DNA of 64,000 bases, taken from Paramixta manurensis. Lineage in GTDB: Bacteria; Pseudomonadota; Gammaproteobacteria; Enterobacterales; Enterobacteriaceae. The notes under the pieces were generated by a model that saw only the letters and a program-made list of their open reading frames with translations, searched no databases and had not been told where the DNA came from. Each line of letters starts with the position of its first letter. Position 1 is the stretch's first letter. A program made the translations under genes and the position numbers. The stretch lies in the NCBI RefSeq assembly GCF_013285385.1, contig NZ_CP054212.1:3720001-3784000 (forward strand), in the 5' to 3' direction. Shown here piece after piece: positions 46,464 to 55,691 of this stretch.

Positions 46464-46489
46464 AAACGCCCAGTGATGGGCGTTTTTTT
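46464..46489 (+). terminator. Rho-independent terminator of tas
   Basis: AAACGCCC-AGTGAT-GGGCGTTT stem with a T run ending at 46489, twenty bases after the tas stop. The A-rich left flank could also terminate the convergent lplT transcript. Confidence 0.88.
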
Positions 46490-46498
46490 CTGTCCGGC

Positions 46499-47704
46499 CT
46501 ATGCGCCGCGCTTCTGTTTACGCTGCCATCCCCACAGCACCGCAATCGCCACGGCAAATAACACGCCAAAACCAACGCCGGTCGCCACTGCCGGAGCGCC
46601 CAGCTTAATTGCCAGCGAGTAGAGTCCTAACATCAGCAACATTGCGCCGTTCTCGCCGAAATTTTGCACCGCAATGGCGTTGCCTGCGCCCACCGAGTGT
46701 TTCCCTTTCTCCTGTAGCAAGGCGTTGAGCGGCACCACAAAAAATCCGCCGAGTACCCCAATCAACACCAAGAGAACATAGGCGTTCAGCAGGTGATGCT
46801 GTAGAGAGAAGAGCGCCACCGCCGCACCAATCAGGATCCCGGCGGGCATGCAACGCCCGACAGTTTTTAGCGTCACCAGTTTGGCCGCCGCCGCCGCGCC
46901 AAACACAATCCCAATCGCCACCATCGCATTAAGCAACGTGGGGGTTTTATTGTCGCTAATGCCGAGCGCGACCGGCACCCATAACACCAGCAGAAAACGT
47001 AATGTCACGCCAGCGCCCCAAAACAGGCTAGTCCCGACCAGCGAGAAACGTGTTTCTCCATCACGCCATAACACCCGGCAAGCGCTGAAAAACTGCCGCG
47101 ACATCGTGCGTGGCCGCCAGCTCTGGCCCGGACGCGCGGCGGCCAGTTTTGGAATCAAAACATTAGCCGCTACCGCCAACCCATAGGCCAGCACGCAGGC
47201 GAACAGCGCTGCCAGCAGGCTCCAGTCGGCCAAAACTCCGCCAATGACCGAGCCCAACAAAATCGCCACAATGGTGGAAGATTCAATCAAACCATTGGCT
47301 TTCACCAATTTTTCGCCGCTGGTAATCTCCCCCAAAATGCCGTATTTGGCCGGTGAGTAAGCCGCCGCGCCAATCCCCACCAGGCTGTAACCGAGGAAGG
47401 GATTGATGCTGAAACAGATTGCTAACGCGCCGAGTAGTTTCAGAGCATTGGCAAACATCATCACCCGCCCTTTAGCGAAACTGTCGGCAACTTGCCCGAC
47501 AAACGGCGCCAGAATGATATAGGTCGCGACGAAAACCATCTGTAATACCGGTTGGCTCCAATCGGGATAGTGCTGATTTTTGAGCACCGCCAGCGTCGCG
47601 AATAACAACGCATTATCGCCAAAGGCCGAAAAAAATTGCGCGATAATTACCGCCAACATGGGGCGCGACATCAACGATGCCTGGCGCTGAGCAGAAAGCG
47701 TCAT
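46499..47704 (-). CDS. lplT: Lysophospholipid transporter LplT
   Basis: Inner-membrane MFS protein of 401 residues (E. coli 397) that flips lyso-phospholipids from the outer to the inner leaflet for Aas to re-acylate. About twelve helices are predicted; family segments include AQFFSAFGDNALLFATLAVL, YSPAKYGILGEI and NALLQEKGKHSVGAGNAIAVQNF. Its ATG overlaps the aas stop by four bases, so the pair is coupled; in some bacteria they are fused. Confidence 0.96.
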   Translation of the reverse strand: MTLSAQRQASLMSRPMLAVIIAQFFSAFGDNALLFATLAVLKNQHYPDWSQPVLQMVFVATYIILAPFVGQVADSFAKGRVMMFANALKLLGALAICFSINPFLGYSLVGIGAAAYSPAKYGILGEITSGEKLVKANGLIESSTIVAILLGSVIGGVLADWSLLAALFACVLAYGLAVAANVLIPKLAAARPGQSWRPRTMSRQFFSACRVLWRDGETRFSLVGTSLFWGAGVTLRFLLVLWVPVALGISDNKTPTLLNAMVAIGIVFGAAAAAKLVTLKTVGRCMPAGILIGAAVALFSLQHHLLNAYVLLVLIGVLGGFFVVPLNALLQEKGKHSVGAGNAIAVQNFGENGAMLLMLGLYSLAIKLGAPAVATGVGFGVLFAVAIAVLWGWQRKQKRGA

Positions 47705-49857
47705 GCTGATTCCACCTCTTCTTCCGCCATTTTTTTCAGCGTGACGAAATCCGGCTTCCCGCTGCCTAACAGCGGCAACTGTTTCAGAAAACGAATATCG
47801 CGTGGTATCGCCAGTTCGGCGCTGCCTCGTTCACGCGCCGCGCGTTGCAACTGTTCGCGCGTCAGCGCCTCGTCGGTGGTAAATAACACCAATGCCTCGC
47901 CACGGTTACCATCGGGTTTAACCGAGGCGGCGTGCTGTTTCTCCGGCGATGCCGCCAGCGCAATTTGCTCCACGCTTTCCAGCGAGACCATTTCACCGGC
48001 AATTTTCGCAAACCGCTTAACCCGCCCCTGAATCTGGCAGAACCCGCCTTCATCGAAGCTGACAATATCGCCGGTGTCGTACCAGCCAGCCTCCATTTCA
48101 CCTTCGCCGTTATCCGCCACCGGCGCTTCGAGTACGCCGGGATGCTCAACGCGCAGATAGCCATTCATGATATTCGGGCCGCGCAACTGTAGCCGTCCGC
48201 CCTGCTCAATACCCGGTACTGAAATCAGACGCGAATCCATGCCCGGCAAAATGCGCCCGACGGTATGGACTTTGGCCGCCATCGGCACATTAATGGCGAC
48301 CACCGGCGCGCACTCGGTGACGCCATACCCCTCAAGAATGCGGATACCAAAACGGTCCTGCCAGAGTTGGCGCGTGCCTTCCTGTAACTTCTCAGCGCCC
48401 GCCACCACATAACGCAAGCGCGCAAAGTCGTAGGGGTTGGCGAAACGCGCGTAATTCCCGAGGAAAGTAGAGGTACCGAATAGAACCGTGCAATTACGGT
48501 CGTAAACCAGTTCCGGTACGATGCGATAATGGAGCGGGCTGGGATAAAGGAATACCTGCGCACCGGTAAGCAATGGCGTAAACAAGCCAACCGTCAGCCC
48601 AAAGGCATGAAACAGCGGCAAAGCCGACATAAAACGATCGCGCGGCGTGAAATCCGCCACGGTACGAATCTGCTCTACGTTTGCCAACAGGCTCTTATGC
48701 GAGTGCACCACGCCTTTCGGGTTCCCTTCCGAACCGGAGGTAAACAGAACCATCGCCGCGTTTTCCGGGCGTTGTGGCAGCATCGCCGCACGCGGGAACA
48801 CCAGATGGCCCAACACCCAGAGCTTGTCTTTCAGGGTGACGGTGCCTTTCAAATCCTCCAGATAAATCCACTTCACCTGGTCGAGCGCCTCCGGTAAGTG
48901 CCACAGATTGCCCTTATCGAGAAACTGACGTGAAGTGAAGACGGTTTTGATTTGCGCCGCCGTTAACGCGCTGGTTAACCCATTCACCCCGGCGGTGTAA
49001 TTCAGCATGGCAGGAATACGCGCGCGCAGCGTGGCGCCGAGAATGGCTGCCGCAGTTACCGTGGTATTCGGCAACAGCAGGCCGATATTTTCCCCCGGTT
49101 GCGTATAACGCTCAAGGATTCGCCCGACGCCAAGGCTCTTTTTCAGTAGGCCGTTGTAGCTATCTGGCGCAAAGTTAATGTCCTCAATACAGGGTTTAAA
49201 CCGGCCATAACGCGTGGCGGCGCTCAGGAACGCTTCATACAACGTTTCACGCGGACGCACCGCCATGCGCGCTTCCATCATGACATGATGTAAATGCTCG
49301 CCGGCCAGCACGCGGCGATCTCGCGCACGCGGCGCCTCTGGCATTGGGATAGTGGTTGGTGGCAGCACCGTCAGTGTAATGCGCGGAAACAGGCGACGTT
49401 TTACCACCCCGCCCAGCCGACCAAATGGCGTATATTCCGCCCCTTCAATACGTAGCGGTACCACCGTCGCCTGCGATTTCGCCGCCACAAACCCGGCCCC
49501 GCTATAAATTTTCATTAGCGAGCCGGTCACGGTAATGCGCCCTTCCGGGAAGATCACCACCGGCCTTCCTTCGCCAATCAAGCGGACCAAATGCTTAATT
49601 GACATTGGCCGGGTGGGATCAAGCGGCACAAAGTCAATAAAGGGTTTGAGATAGCGCATGAACCACTTTTCACCGATTGACGAATACACCGCAAACACGG
49701 GCTTAATCGGTAAAAACAGGGCTAGCAGAATGCCATCGAGAAATGACATATGGTTTGGCGTAATCAGCACCTTTTCCTTGTATAGCCCTGAAAGATCGCC
49801 ACGTAATGTTACCCGCCATAATAGCCGGAACAGAAAACGAAAAAGGGTAAACAGCAT
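47701..49857 (-). CDS. aas: Bifunctional 2-acyl-GPE acyltransferase/acyl-ACP synthetase Aas
   Basis: Inner-membrane enzyme that re-acylates lysophosphatidylethanolamine with acyl-ACP made by its own synthetase domain. The 718-residue protein has an N-terminal PlsC domain with NHMSFLDGILLALFL (HxxxxD) and FPEGRITVTG, then an AMP-binding domain from about residue 230 with the phosphate loop LFTSGSEGNPKGVVHSHKS and the later motif YDTGDIVSFDEGGFCQIQGR. AAGGAG precedes the ATG. It is upstream of and coupled to lplT. Confidence 0.96.
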   Translation of the reverse strand: MLFTLFRFLFRLLWRVTLRGDLSGLYKEKVLITPNHMSFLDGILLALFLPIKPVFAVYSSIGEKWFMRYLKPFIDFVPLDPTRPMSIKHLVRLIGEGRPVVIFPEGRITVTGSLMKIYSGAGFVAAKSQATVVPLRIEGAEYTPFGRLGGVVKRRLFPRITLTVLPPTTIPMPEAPRARDRRVLAGEHLHHVMMEARMAVRPRETLYEAFLSAATRYGRFKPCIEDINFAPDSYNGLLKKSLGVGRILERYTQPGENIGLLLPNTTVTAAAILGATLRARIPAMLNYTAGVNGLTSALTAAQIKTVFTSRQFLDKGNLWHLPEALDQVKWIYLEDLKGTVTLKDKLWVLGHLVFPRAAMLPQRPENAAMVLFTSGSEGNPKGVVHSHKSLLANVEQIRTVADFTPRDRFMSALPLFHAFGLTVGLFTPLLTGAQVFLYPSPLHYRIVPELVYDRNCTVLFGTSTFLGNYARFANPYDFARLRYVVAGAEKLQEGTRQLWQDRFGIRILEGYGVTECAPVVAINVPMAAKVHTVGRILPGMDSRLISVPGIEQGGRLQLRGPNIMNGYLRVEHPGVLEAPVADNGEGEMEAGWYDTGDIVSFDEGGFCQIQGRVKRFAKIAGEMVSLESVEQIALAASPEKQHAASVKPDGNRGEALVLFTTDEALTREQLQRAARERGSAELAIPRDIRFLKQLPLLGSGKPDFVTLKKMAEEEVESA

Positions 49858-49941
49858 GCCCGCTCCTTAGCAGCAAAAAAGATTATGCGTACCATGCAGG
49901 ATATAGGGGCGTAACTCAATAAAAGAGCATGAAAAACGGGC

Positions 49942-50034
49942 AAAAAAAACCCACGCATCCGCGTGGGTTGGTGCAACTGAACTGAGTGTCAATCTACCGG
50001 GATAGATTGCTATTCACCAATCAATACCTCTGGG
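49942..50034 (-). ncRNA. omrA: OmrA-type small RNA
   Basis: Hfq-binding small RNA controlling outer-membrane protein genes. Read on the minus strand, it starts CCCAGAGGUAUUGAUUGGUG, the same 5' seed as E. coli OmrA/OmrB, and ends with GUUGCACCAACCCACGC-GGAU-GCGUGGGUU plus a U run, matching the E. coli 3' end in layout. The internal part is diverged and holds a hairpin (AAUCUA/UAGAUU). Length is about 93 nt (E. coli OmrA 88). The location between aas and galR is that of E. coli omrA-omrB. Which copy is called A or B is by resemblance (UUGAUUGGUGA seed end). Confidence 0.95.
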
Positions 50035-50084
50035 ATCACCATCCTCTCAGGCCGCGCATATCGAGGCCAGCGACAAAACGCAAA

Positions 50085-50105
50085 AGATTTTCCGTAAGTG
50101 AAACC
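50085..50105. promoter_or_regulatory. OmpR-like box upstream of omrA
   Basis: Minus-strand GGTTTCACTTACGGAAAATC lies about 51-71 bases upstream of the omrA start and resembles the OmpR pattern TTTACATTTTGAAACATC. A similar box sits at the same distance from omrB. E. coli omrA and omrB are activated by EnvZ-OmpR; the site here is inferred. Confidence 0.55.
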
Positions 50106-50166
50106 AGGTGTGTAAATCGGGCAGAAAGCGTTACTGACGCCGCGCCCGCAGGCGCGACGAAGTGGA

Positions 50167-51912
50167 TTAACCTTGATTAGTACCAGGGTTGGGACTCGGA
50201 TTAGGGCTATTCAACGCGTCGGGCGCAATGTTCATATGTTTCAGTACCGGCCCGATAATATTGCCGAACACCGGGGCGGCAACCGAACCACCAAAGTGGT
50301 TATCTCCGGTCGGATGGTTAATCATAATCACCAGCGCCACCTGCGGGTTACTGGCTGGCGCGACGCCTGCAGTGTAGTTGATGTAGCCGCCGTCATATTT
50401 CCCACTGGCGCCCATTTTCTCGGCGGTACCGGTTTTTATCGCCAACCGATACCCCGGCACGGCGGCGCGCACCCCGGAGCCGCCCGGCAAGGCATCACTT
50501 TCCATCATATGGATAATCGATTGCACGGTATTCGCATTCGCTACCCGTGTTCCCAATACCGGCGGCGTGACTTTGGTAATCGACAAGGGACGGTAGAGGC
50601 CATATGAGCCGAGCGTGGCATATTCGCGCGCAATTTGCAGCGGTGTTACGCGTAGGCCATAGCCAAAGGAGAAGGTGGCGCGCTCAATATCCGCCCACCG
50701 TTCGCGATGCAACGGAAAATAGCCGACACTTTCGCCGGTTAAGCCCAGCCCGGTCGGTTTACCCAGCCCAAAGGCGTGATAGGTATTAACCAGCACTTCC
50801 GCCGGCATCGCCAATGCAATGTGCGAGACGCCGATGTCGCTCGATTTTTGCAAAATACCAGTCATGGTCAGACGCGACCAGTGCCCCACATCGCGGATTA
50901 AATGCCCGTTAACGCGGTAAGGCGTAGTATCCAACACCGAATCTGGCCGCACCAACTTACGCTCCAGACCTTCCATCACCACTAACGGTTTCACCGTTGA
51001 GCCGGGCTCGTAGCTGTCATTAATCGCGGCGTTACGCATCTGGCTCGGCGACACATCCGCGTAATTATTCGGGTTAAATGAAGGATAAGAAGCCATACCG
51101 AGAATTTCGCCGGTATCGATTTTCACCAGTACCGCCGCGCCGGAGTCGGCTTTATTTAGCAATACGCCATCGCGTAGTTTGGTATACAGCGTGTACTGGT
51201 CGAATTTATCAATACTCAACTGAACCGTTGGCGGCTGTTTCGGCGGATCATAGCTCAGCATTGAGATGATGTTACCATCGCCATCCTGACGATAAACCTC
51301 TTTCCCCGGCTCGCCCTGCAACAGCTTATCGTAGCCGTGCTCCAACCCGTTTAGCCCGGTATTATCCGCCCCGACAATGCCGATCAACGGTGCGGCGGCT
51401 TCACTCATTGGATAGAAACGGCTGTCGTCATACACGGTACTGATGCCTTTGAGATGCAGTTGGCTGATATCTTTCGCGATACCCAGTTCAACCTTGCGGC
51501 CCAGATAGAGAAAGCGACGATGCGGATTAGCGGTGATTTGTTGCTGAAGCTGTTCCGGACGCTCATTTAGCGCGTTGGCGAGATACACCCATTTGGCGCT
51601 GGTAAATTCCGGATTGGCTTCCAGCACCCGTTGCGGATCGGCAATAATATCGCGCGACGGAACGCTCAGCGCCAACGCTTCGCCGTTGCGGTCAAGCAAC
51701 GTCCCGCGGTTGGTTGGAATCGTCACGGTGCGCAGCGAGCGTTGATCGGCTTCATGCTCCAGCATCGGATGATTGATTAACTGTAAATCGGCCACCCGTG
51801 CCAGTAACAAGCCCATACAAGCCAGTACGCCAAGGCAAATCAACCGATAGCGGAAGGGATTGAAAGGGGCTTTAATCTGATCTTTACCCAGAAATTTGTT
51901 TATGCGGGGCAT
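50167..51912 (-). CDS. FtsI-like penicillin-binding protein (PBP3 paralogue)
   Basis: Class B penicillin-binding protein, a peptidoglycan DD-transpeptidase with a single N-terminal membrane anchor (about residues 22-40) and a periplasmic body. The 581-residue chain has the PBP dimer domain (RGTLLDRNGEALALS) and transpeptidase motifs STVK (about 305-308) and KTGT (about 493-496). The second motif is Ser-Ser-Asp (KSSDIGVS, about 357-359), where E. coli FtsI has Ser-Ser-Asn. It resembles FtsI throughout (WADIERATFSFGYGL region), but the location is not the dcw cluster, so it should be a second copy. The ATG at 51912 is uncertain; a TTG lies three codons earlier. It sits between omrA and omrB, an interruption not seen in E. 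coli. Confidence 0.92.
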   Translation of the reverse strand: MPRINKFLGKDQIKAPFNPFRYRLICLGVLACMGLLLARVADLQLINHPMLEHEADQRSLRTVTIPTNRGTLLDRNGEALALSVPSRDIIADPQRVLEANPEFTSAKWVYLANALNERPEQLQQQITANPHRRFLYLGRKVELGIAKDISQLHLKGISTVYDDSRFYPMSEAAAPLIGIVGADNTGLNGLEHGYDKLLQGEPGKEVYRQDGDGNIISMLSYDPPKQPPTVQLSIDKFDQYTLYTKLRDGVLLNKADSGAAVLVKIDTGEILGMASYPSFNPNNYADVSPSQMRNAAINDSYEPGSTVKPLVVMEGLERKLVRPDSVLDTTPYRVNGHLIRDVGHWSRLTMTGILQKSSDIGVSHIALAMPAEVLVNTYHAFGLGKPTGLGLTGESVGYFPLHRERWADIERATFSFGYGLRVTPLQIAREYATLGSYGLYRPLSITKVTPPVLGTRVANANTVQSIIHMMESDALPGGSGVRAAVPGYRLAIKTGTAEKMGASGKYDGGYINYTAGVAPASNPQVALVIMINHPTGDNHFGGSVAAPVFGNIIGPVLKHMNIAPDALNSPNPSPNPGTNQG

Positions 51913-52075
51913 GCTCGTCAACTGAATCGGTGATGATAACTAGCTGGAAGTTATAAAGAATCCGTTGCCAGGTTAACAGCAAAACTGTGTTTCAGTTCGT
52001 TATCGAACGCGCAAATTTCCGGTTCGCTAACAGAATCTTTCGCAAAATCAGCCGATTAAATCAGAAATTTTCAGT

Positions 52076-52153
52076 AAAAAAAACCTGCGCATCTGCGCAG
52101 GTTGGTGTAATCAACTAAAAACGTTTTGATGTTCACCCATCAATACCTCTGGG
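52076..52153 (-). ncRNA. omrB: OmrB-type small RNA
   Basis: Second Omr RNA, about 78 nt. It begins CCCAGAGGUAUUGAUGGGUG and ends with UUACACCAACCUGCGC-AGAU-GCGCAGGUU followed by eight U, nearly identical to the E. coli OmrB 3' part. The middle is unrelated to the other copy, as in E. coli, where the two share only their ends. A candidate -10 (TAAATT, minus strand, 52160-52165) sits seven bases upstream of the start. Confidence 0.96.
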
Positions 52154-52200
52154 ACTTAAAATTTAACAAGTCCGGGGGATCTCTCGCTATCACAGATTCG

Positions 52201-52225
52201 CAACAGTTACTCGCAAAGTGTAACC
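52201..52225. promoter_or_regulatory. OmpR-like box upstream of omrB
   Basis: Minus-strand GGTTACACTTTGCGAGTAAC, continuing TGTTG, lies about 48-72 bases upstream of the omrB start and contains two GTTAC-like half-sites, the pattern bound by OmpR dimers. It is at the same distance as the box before omrA. Confidence 0.6.
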
Positions 52226-52238
52226 AGCCATGTGATTT

Positions 52239-54515
52239 TTAGGCAGTTTTGCAAACAAGATGCTTTTTAATCTCCACCAGGCATGACATGGCATTGGGGC
52301 CTTGGGTTAATGACGAGGTGCCAATATCCAGCGTTAACACATTGGGATTACCGGCACTATCGTAAGGTCGCCAGGTTTTGCCAAACCCCGGATCAAACCA
52401 TGCGCCGGTGGCGATAACCACCACGCCAGGCGTCAGGCCATCGGTTAAACGCGCGCCCGCCAGCATGACGCCACGCGCGTTGCTGACCTCGATCTCCTCT
52501 CCATCGGCAATATCTCGTAAGCGTGCATCGTGCGGATGCATCCATAAGGTTTCACGTCCGGCGGTTTTATTTCCCTGCACCGTGGCGGTCGCATCAAGCT
52601 GGCTATGCAAACGATCCTTCGGCTGGACCGAGATCATATGCAGCGCTGAACGCGCGTTCGGCGCCACGCCCAGCCACTCACGCGGTTCACGCCATTCGGG
52701 ATGCCCGCTCATATCATCAAGCTGGAAGCCAGCGAGCGTCGCGCTAAACAGTTCGATCTTGCCACTGGCGGTATTCAGCGGATGGCGCTGCGGGTCGGCG
52801 CGAAAATCTGCCATAAAAATCCAGTCTCTGTCGGTCGCCGGAATCTCCGCATAACCTTGCTGCCAGAAGGTTTCAAAATCCGGCCAAGTGACACCCTGTC
52901 GGGCATGCGCGGTGGCGCCCTGTTGGTACAGATGCTGAATCCACTGCATTTCATTACGTCGCTCGGTAAACGCGTCGCGATAGCCGAGGCGCTCCGCCAG
53001 ATCGGCAAAAATATCAAAATCATTACGTGCCTGATGTTGTGGCTCGATCGCCTGATGCATCGCTAACAGGTAACGATCACGCGAGGAGCCGCCAAGATCG
53101 TTACGTTCCAGCGTAGTGGTGACCGGCAGCACAATGTCCGCCATGCGCGCGGCGGGCGTCCAGACAATATCCTGCACAATCACCGTATCCGGACGTTGCC
53201 AGCCTGCCACCAGCCGGTTTAACTGCTGATGATGGTGGAATGGATTGCCGCCAGCCCAGTGCACCAGATGAATATCGGGATAGTGATGCGTTGCGCCCTG
53301 AAACGCATACGGTTGACCCGGGTTCAGTAACATATCGCTAATGCGCGCCACCGGAATAGCGAGGTTCGCCGGATTGGCGCCGGTTGCGATACCGGGCACC
53401 GGCGTATCAATCCTCGGATTGCCCACGCCATTCATTGACCCATGACCAAACCCGAACCCACCACCCGGCAACCCCGGCTGCCCTAACATTGCCGACAGCG
53501 CGATCACCATCCAGTACGGCTGTTCGCCGCGATGCGCGCGCTGCACAGCCCAGGAACAGGTGAGATAACTGCGTTTGCCGATCATCTGTTGCGCGAGCTG
53601 GCGAATACGCGTTGCCGGAATGCCGGTAATTTCGCTGGCCCAGGCAGCGGTTTTGGCGATGCCATCCTCTTCACCTAGCAGGTAAGCGCGTAGACGGGCA
53701 TAGCCCACGCAATGGGTATCGACAAAGTCTTTATCCACCGCGTTTTGCCGCTCAATCTCATAGCCCAGCGCCAGCATCAGCGCGACATCGGTATTCGGAC
53801 GAATAGGGATCCATTCGGCATTGAGAAACGCCGGGCAATCATCACGCATCGGGCTGATATTAATCACCGGTGTCCCTTTTGCCGCCAGTTGTTGTAGCGC
53901 GGGCGCCAGCGTATGTTCCGCCGCGCCGCCTGAGGCGACTTGGGCGTTTTTCAGCGCCAGCCCGCCGAAGGCAATAAAAATATCGGTATGCTCGACAATG
54001 TTAGGCCAATCGGTCACGCGTCCGGTGAGCGGTGAGTAGTCGCCAATAATGTAGGGCAGGAAAAACTGTGCGCTACCCCAGCTATAGTTGCCTTGCTGAT
54101 CGACCCCGCCGCCGCCGCTAAAATAGAAACGACGGATCAGCGTGCGGGCGTGGTTTACCCGCCCGGCGGAAGACCAGCCATAAGATCCGGTAAAGATGCC
54201 CGCCGCGCCATAGCGTTCGCGCACCCGGCGGTTTTCCTCCGCCACCAGATCAAGCGCGGTTTCCCAATCGACGGCCACAAAATCTTCCCGGCCCCGCAAG
54301 GTGCGGTCACTGTTTTCACGTTTTTTCAGCCAGGAGCGGCGTACCATCGGTTGACGAATACGTTTATCGGAATAGACCAGTTCGGGGATGGTGTTTAGCA
54401 TCGGCGACGGGTTGCTGTCGGCGAAAAAGGGTTCGCAGCGCGTTAGCCTGCCGTGTTCGGTGATGGCGGTGAAGGCGCCCCAATGGGCAAGGTGCGGCGC
54501 TTTTTTGATGGTCAT
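52239..54515 (-). CDS. Molybdopterin oxidoreductase, BisC/TorZ-like (DMSO reductase family)
   Basis: Cytoplasmic bis-MGD molybdoenzyme, 758 residues, close in size to E. coli BisC (777). The ATG at 54515 (MTIKKAPHLAHWGAFTA) matches the BisC start; the longer frame to 54737 lacks homology. No Tat signal and no N-terminal iron-sulfur cysteines are present. The molybdenum serine is expected in IFTGSYGWSSAGRV, and the MGD-binding segments WTPAARMADIVLPVTTTLERND and KDRLHSQLDATA are conserved. It probably reduces an S- or N-oxide such as biotin or methionine sulfoxide; the substrate cannot be fixed. It lies downstream of the SDR gene with a 136-base gap and has no obvious electron-donor gene beside it. 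Confidence 0.9.
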   Translation of the reverse strand: MTIKKAPHLAHWGAFTAITEHGRLTRCEPFFADSNPSPMLNTIPELVYSDKRIRQPMVRRSWLKKRENSDRTLRGREDFVAVDWETALDLVAEENRRVRERYGAAGIFTGSYGWSSAGRVNHARTLIRRFYFSGGGGVDQQGNYSWGSAQFFLPYIIGDYSPLTGRVTDWPNIVEHTDIFIAFGGLALKNAQVASGGAAEHTLAPALQQLAAKGTPVINISPMRDDCPAFLNAEWIPIRPNTDVALMLALGYEIERQNAVDKDFVDTHCVGYARLRAYLLGEEDGIAKTAAWASEITGIPATRIRQLAQQMIGKRSYLTCSWAVQRAHRGEQPYWMVIALSAMLGQPGLPGGGFGFGHGSMNGVGNPRIDTPVPGIATGANPANLAIPVARISDMLLNPGQPYAFQGATHHYPDIHLVHWAGGNPFHHHQQLNRLVAGWQRPDTVIVQDIVWTPAARMADIVLPVTTTLERNDLGGSSRDRYLLAMHQAIEPQHQARNDFDIFADLAERLGYRDAFTERRNEMQWIQHLYQQGATAHARQGVTWPDFETFWQQGYAEIPATDRDWIFMADFRADPQRHPLNTASGKIELFSATLAGFQLDDMSGHPEWREPREWLGVAPNARSALHMISVQPKDRLHSQLDATATVQGNKTAGRETLWMHPHDARLRDIADGEEIEVSNARGVMLAGARLTDGLTPGVVVIATGAWFDPGFGKTWRPYDSAGNPNVLTLDIGTSSLTQGPNAMSCLVEIKKHLVCKTA

Positions 54516-54651
54516 ACAGAACCTGGCGGACGAGGGGAATTTGGGTGCCGAGTATAGCATTTTTGCGCATGACGGTACCCGTGGAACGGAAAACCGGTTC
54601 CGCGGGCAGTGCATCAATTTCAATCGCCCTTCCCCTGACAAGTAAAAACCG

Positions 54652-55611
54652 TTATTCCCCAATGAACGCCAGCGAGACAGACCAGAGGCGTTCAGCCTGC
54701 TCACGATCGATTGCCCAGCGGCGCACTCCGCTAACATCGGGGCTATCGTCAGCCACTACCGATGAAATATCGCAGTCAGCGCAATACACGCCGCCTTTTC
54801 CCGCAAGCTGCGGGCTGGTGGCGGCCCACAGGCTGGTTGAGGCGCCTTGTGCAACCGTCTTTAGAGGCGACGGCACAAAATCCGGGCCGACGTTCGCCGA
54901 CTGCGCGATTGCCGCCTTCTGCTCGTCGGACATAAAACGGCTCAGATGGGTATCCGGGATCCGGCCCGGATGTACCGCGAAAGCACGGATACCGGACGCC
55001 TGCCCCAACTTATCCAGTTGTACGGCAAACAGGGCGTTAGCGGTTTTAGACTGACCGTAGGCTCTCCACGGATCATAGGGGCGCTGCTCATAGTTAATGT
55101 CATCAAAATGAACCGGCGAGTAACGATGACCGAGCGATGATAAAGCCACCACGCGTGCCTCGCCGGAAGCGGCCAGCGCGCTCCAGAGCCGCAGGGTCAG
55201 TTGAAAATGACCAAGATGATTAGCGGAAAACTGAGATTCGTATCCACGCGCATCGCGTGCCAACGGCGGAGCCATGATACCGGCATTGTTAATAAGAATA
55301 TCGACGGTGTCGGTTTCAGAAAGTACCTGTTTAGCAAAATTGTCGATAGATTCCGGGTCCAGCAAATCCATGTGTAGCAGCGTTACATCCGGCATACCTG
55401 CCAGTGAAACGCGCGCTCTTGCCCTGTCGCGCGCTGGCACAAACACCCGGGCGCCTGCGGCTCGTAACGCACTAACGGTTTCAAGGCCGATGCCTGAGTG
55501 GCCGCCGGTAACAATCGCACACTTTCCTTTTAGGAAGGTGCCCTGCATCACCTCCTCCGGCGTGGAGGTAGCGCTGAAACCAGAACCCATCGGGGATTGT
55601 GAAGTAAACAT
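54652..55611 (-). CDS. SDR family oxidoreductase, retinol-dehydrogenase-like
   Basis: Short-chain dehydrogenase of 319 residues. Cofactor loop TGGHSGIGLE, then LLHMDLLDPESI, INNAGIMAPP, the catalytic serine in VVALSSLGHRYS, and the YGQSKTANALFA (YxxxK) pair. The arginines after strand 2 (VPARDRARA) suggest NADPH. The ATG at 55611 is chosen because TGGAG lies seven bases upstream. It is divergent from an AraC regulator 80 bases away, the common layout for a regulator and its target. The substrate is unknown. Confidence 0.9.
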   Translation of the reverse strand: MFTSQSPMGSGFSATSTPEEVMQGTFLKGKCAIVTGGHSGIGLETVSALRAAGARVFVPARDRARARVSLAGMPDVTLLHMDLLDPESIDNFAKQVLSETDTVDILINNAGIMAPPLARDARGYESQFSANHLGHFQLTLRLWSALAASGEARVVALSSLGHRYSPVHFDDINYEQRPYDPWRAYGQSKTANALFAVQLDKLGQASGIRAFAVHPGRIPDTHLSRFMSDEQKAAIAQSANVGPDFVPSPLKTVAQGASTSLWAATSPQLAGKGGVYCADCDISSVVADDSPDVSGVRRWAIDREQAERLWSVSLAFIGE

Positions 55612-55691
55612 ACTTATGCTCCAGGACGAATGACTTAAGAGCATGGTAGACTGATGATAACGTACTAAAAAGGTGTTTAAGTTCAATTTTT

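Noticed and set aside
54516..54737. N-terminal extension of the molybdoenzyme frame
   Set aside because: Overlaps the end of the SDR gene on the same strand and shows no similarity to BisC; homology begins at 54515.
54814..54821. Chi-like octamer GCTGGTGG inside the SDR gene
   Set aside because: Chi octamers are frequent in enterobacterial genomes; one copy is not a special feature.
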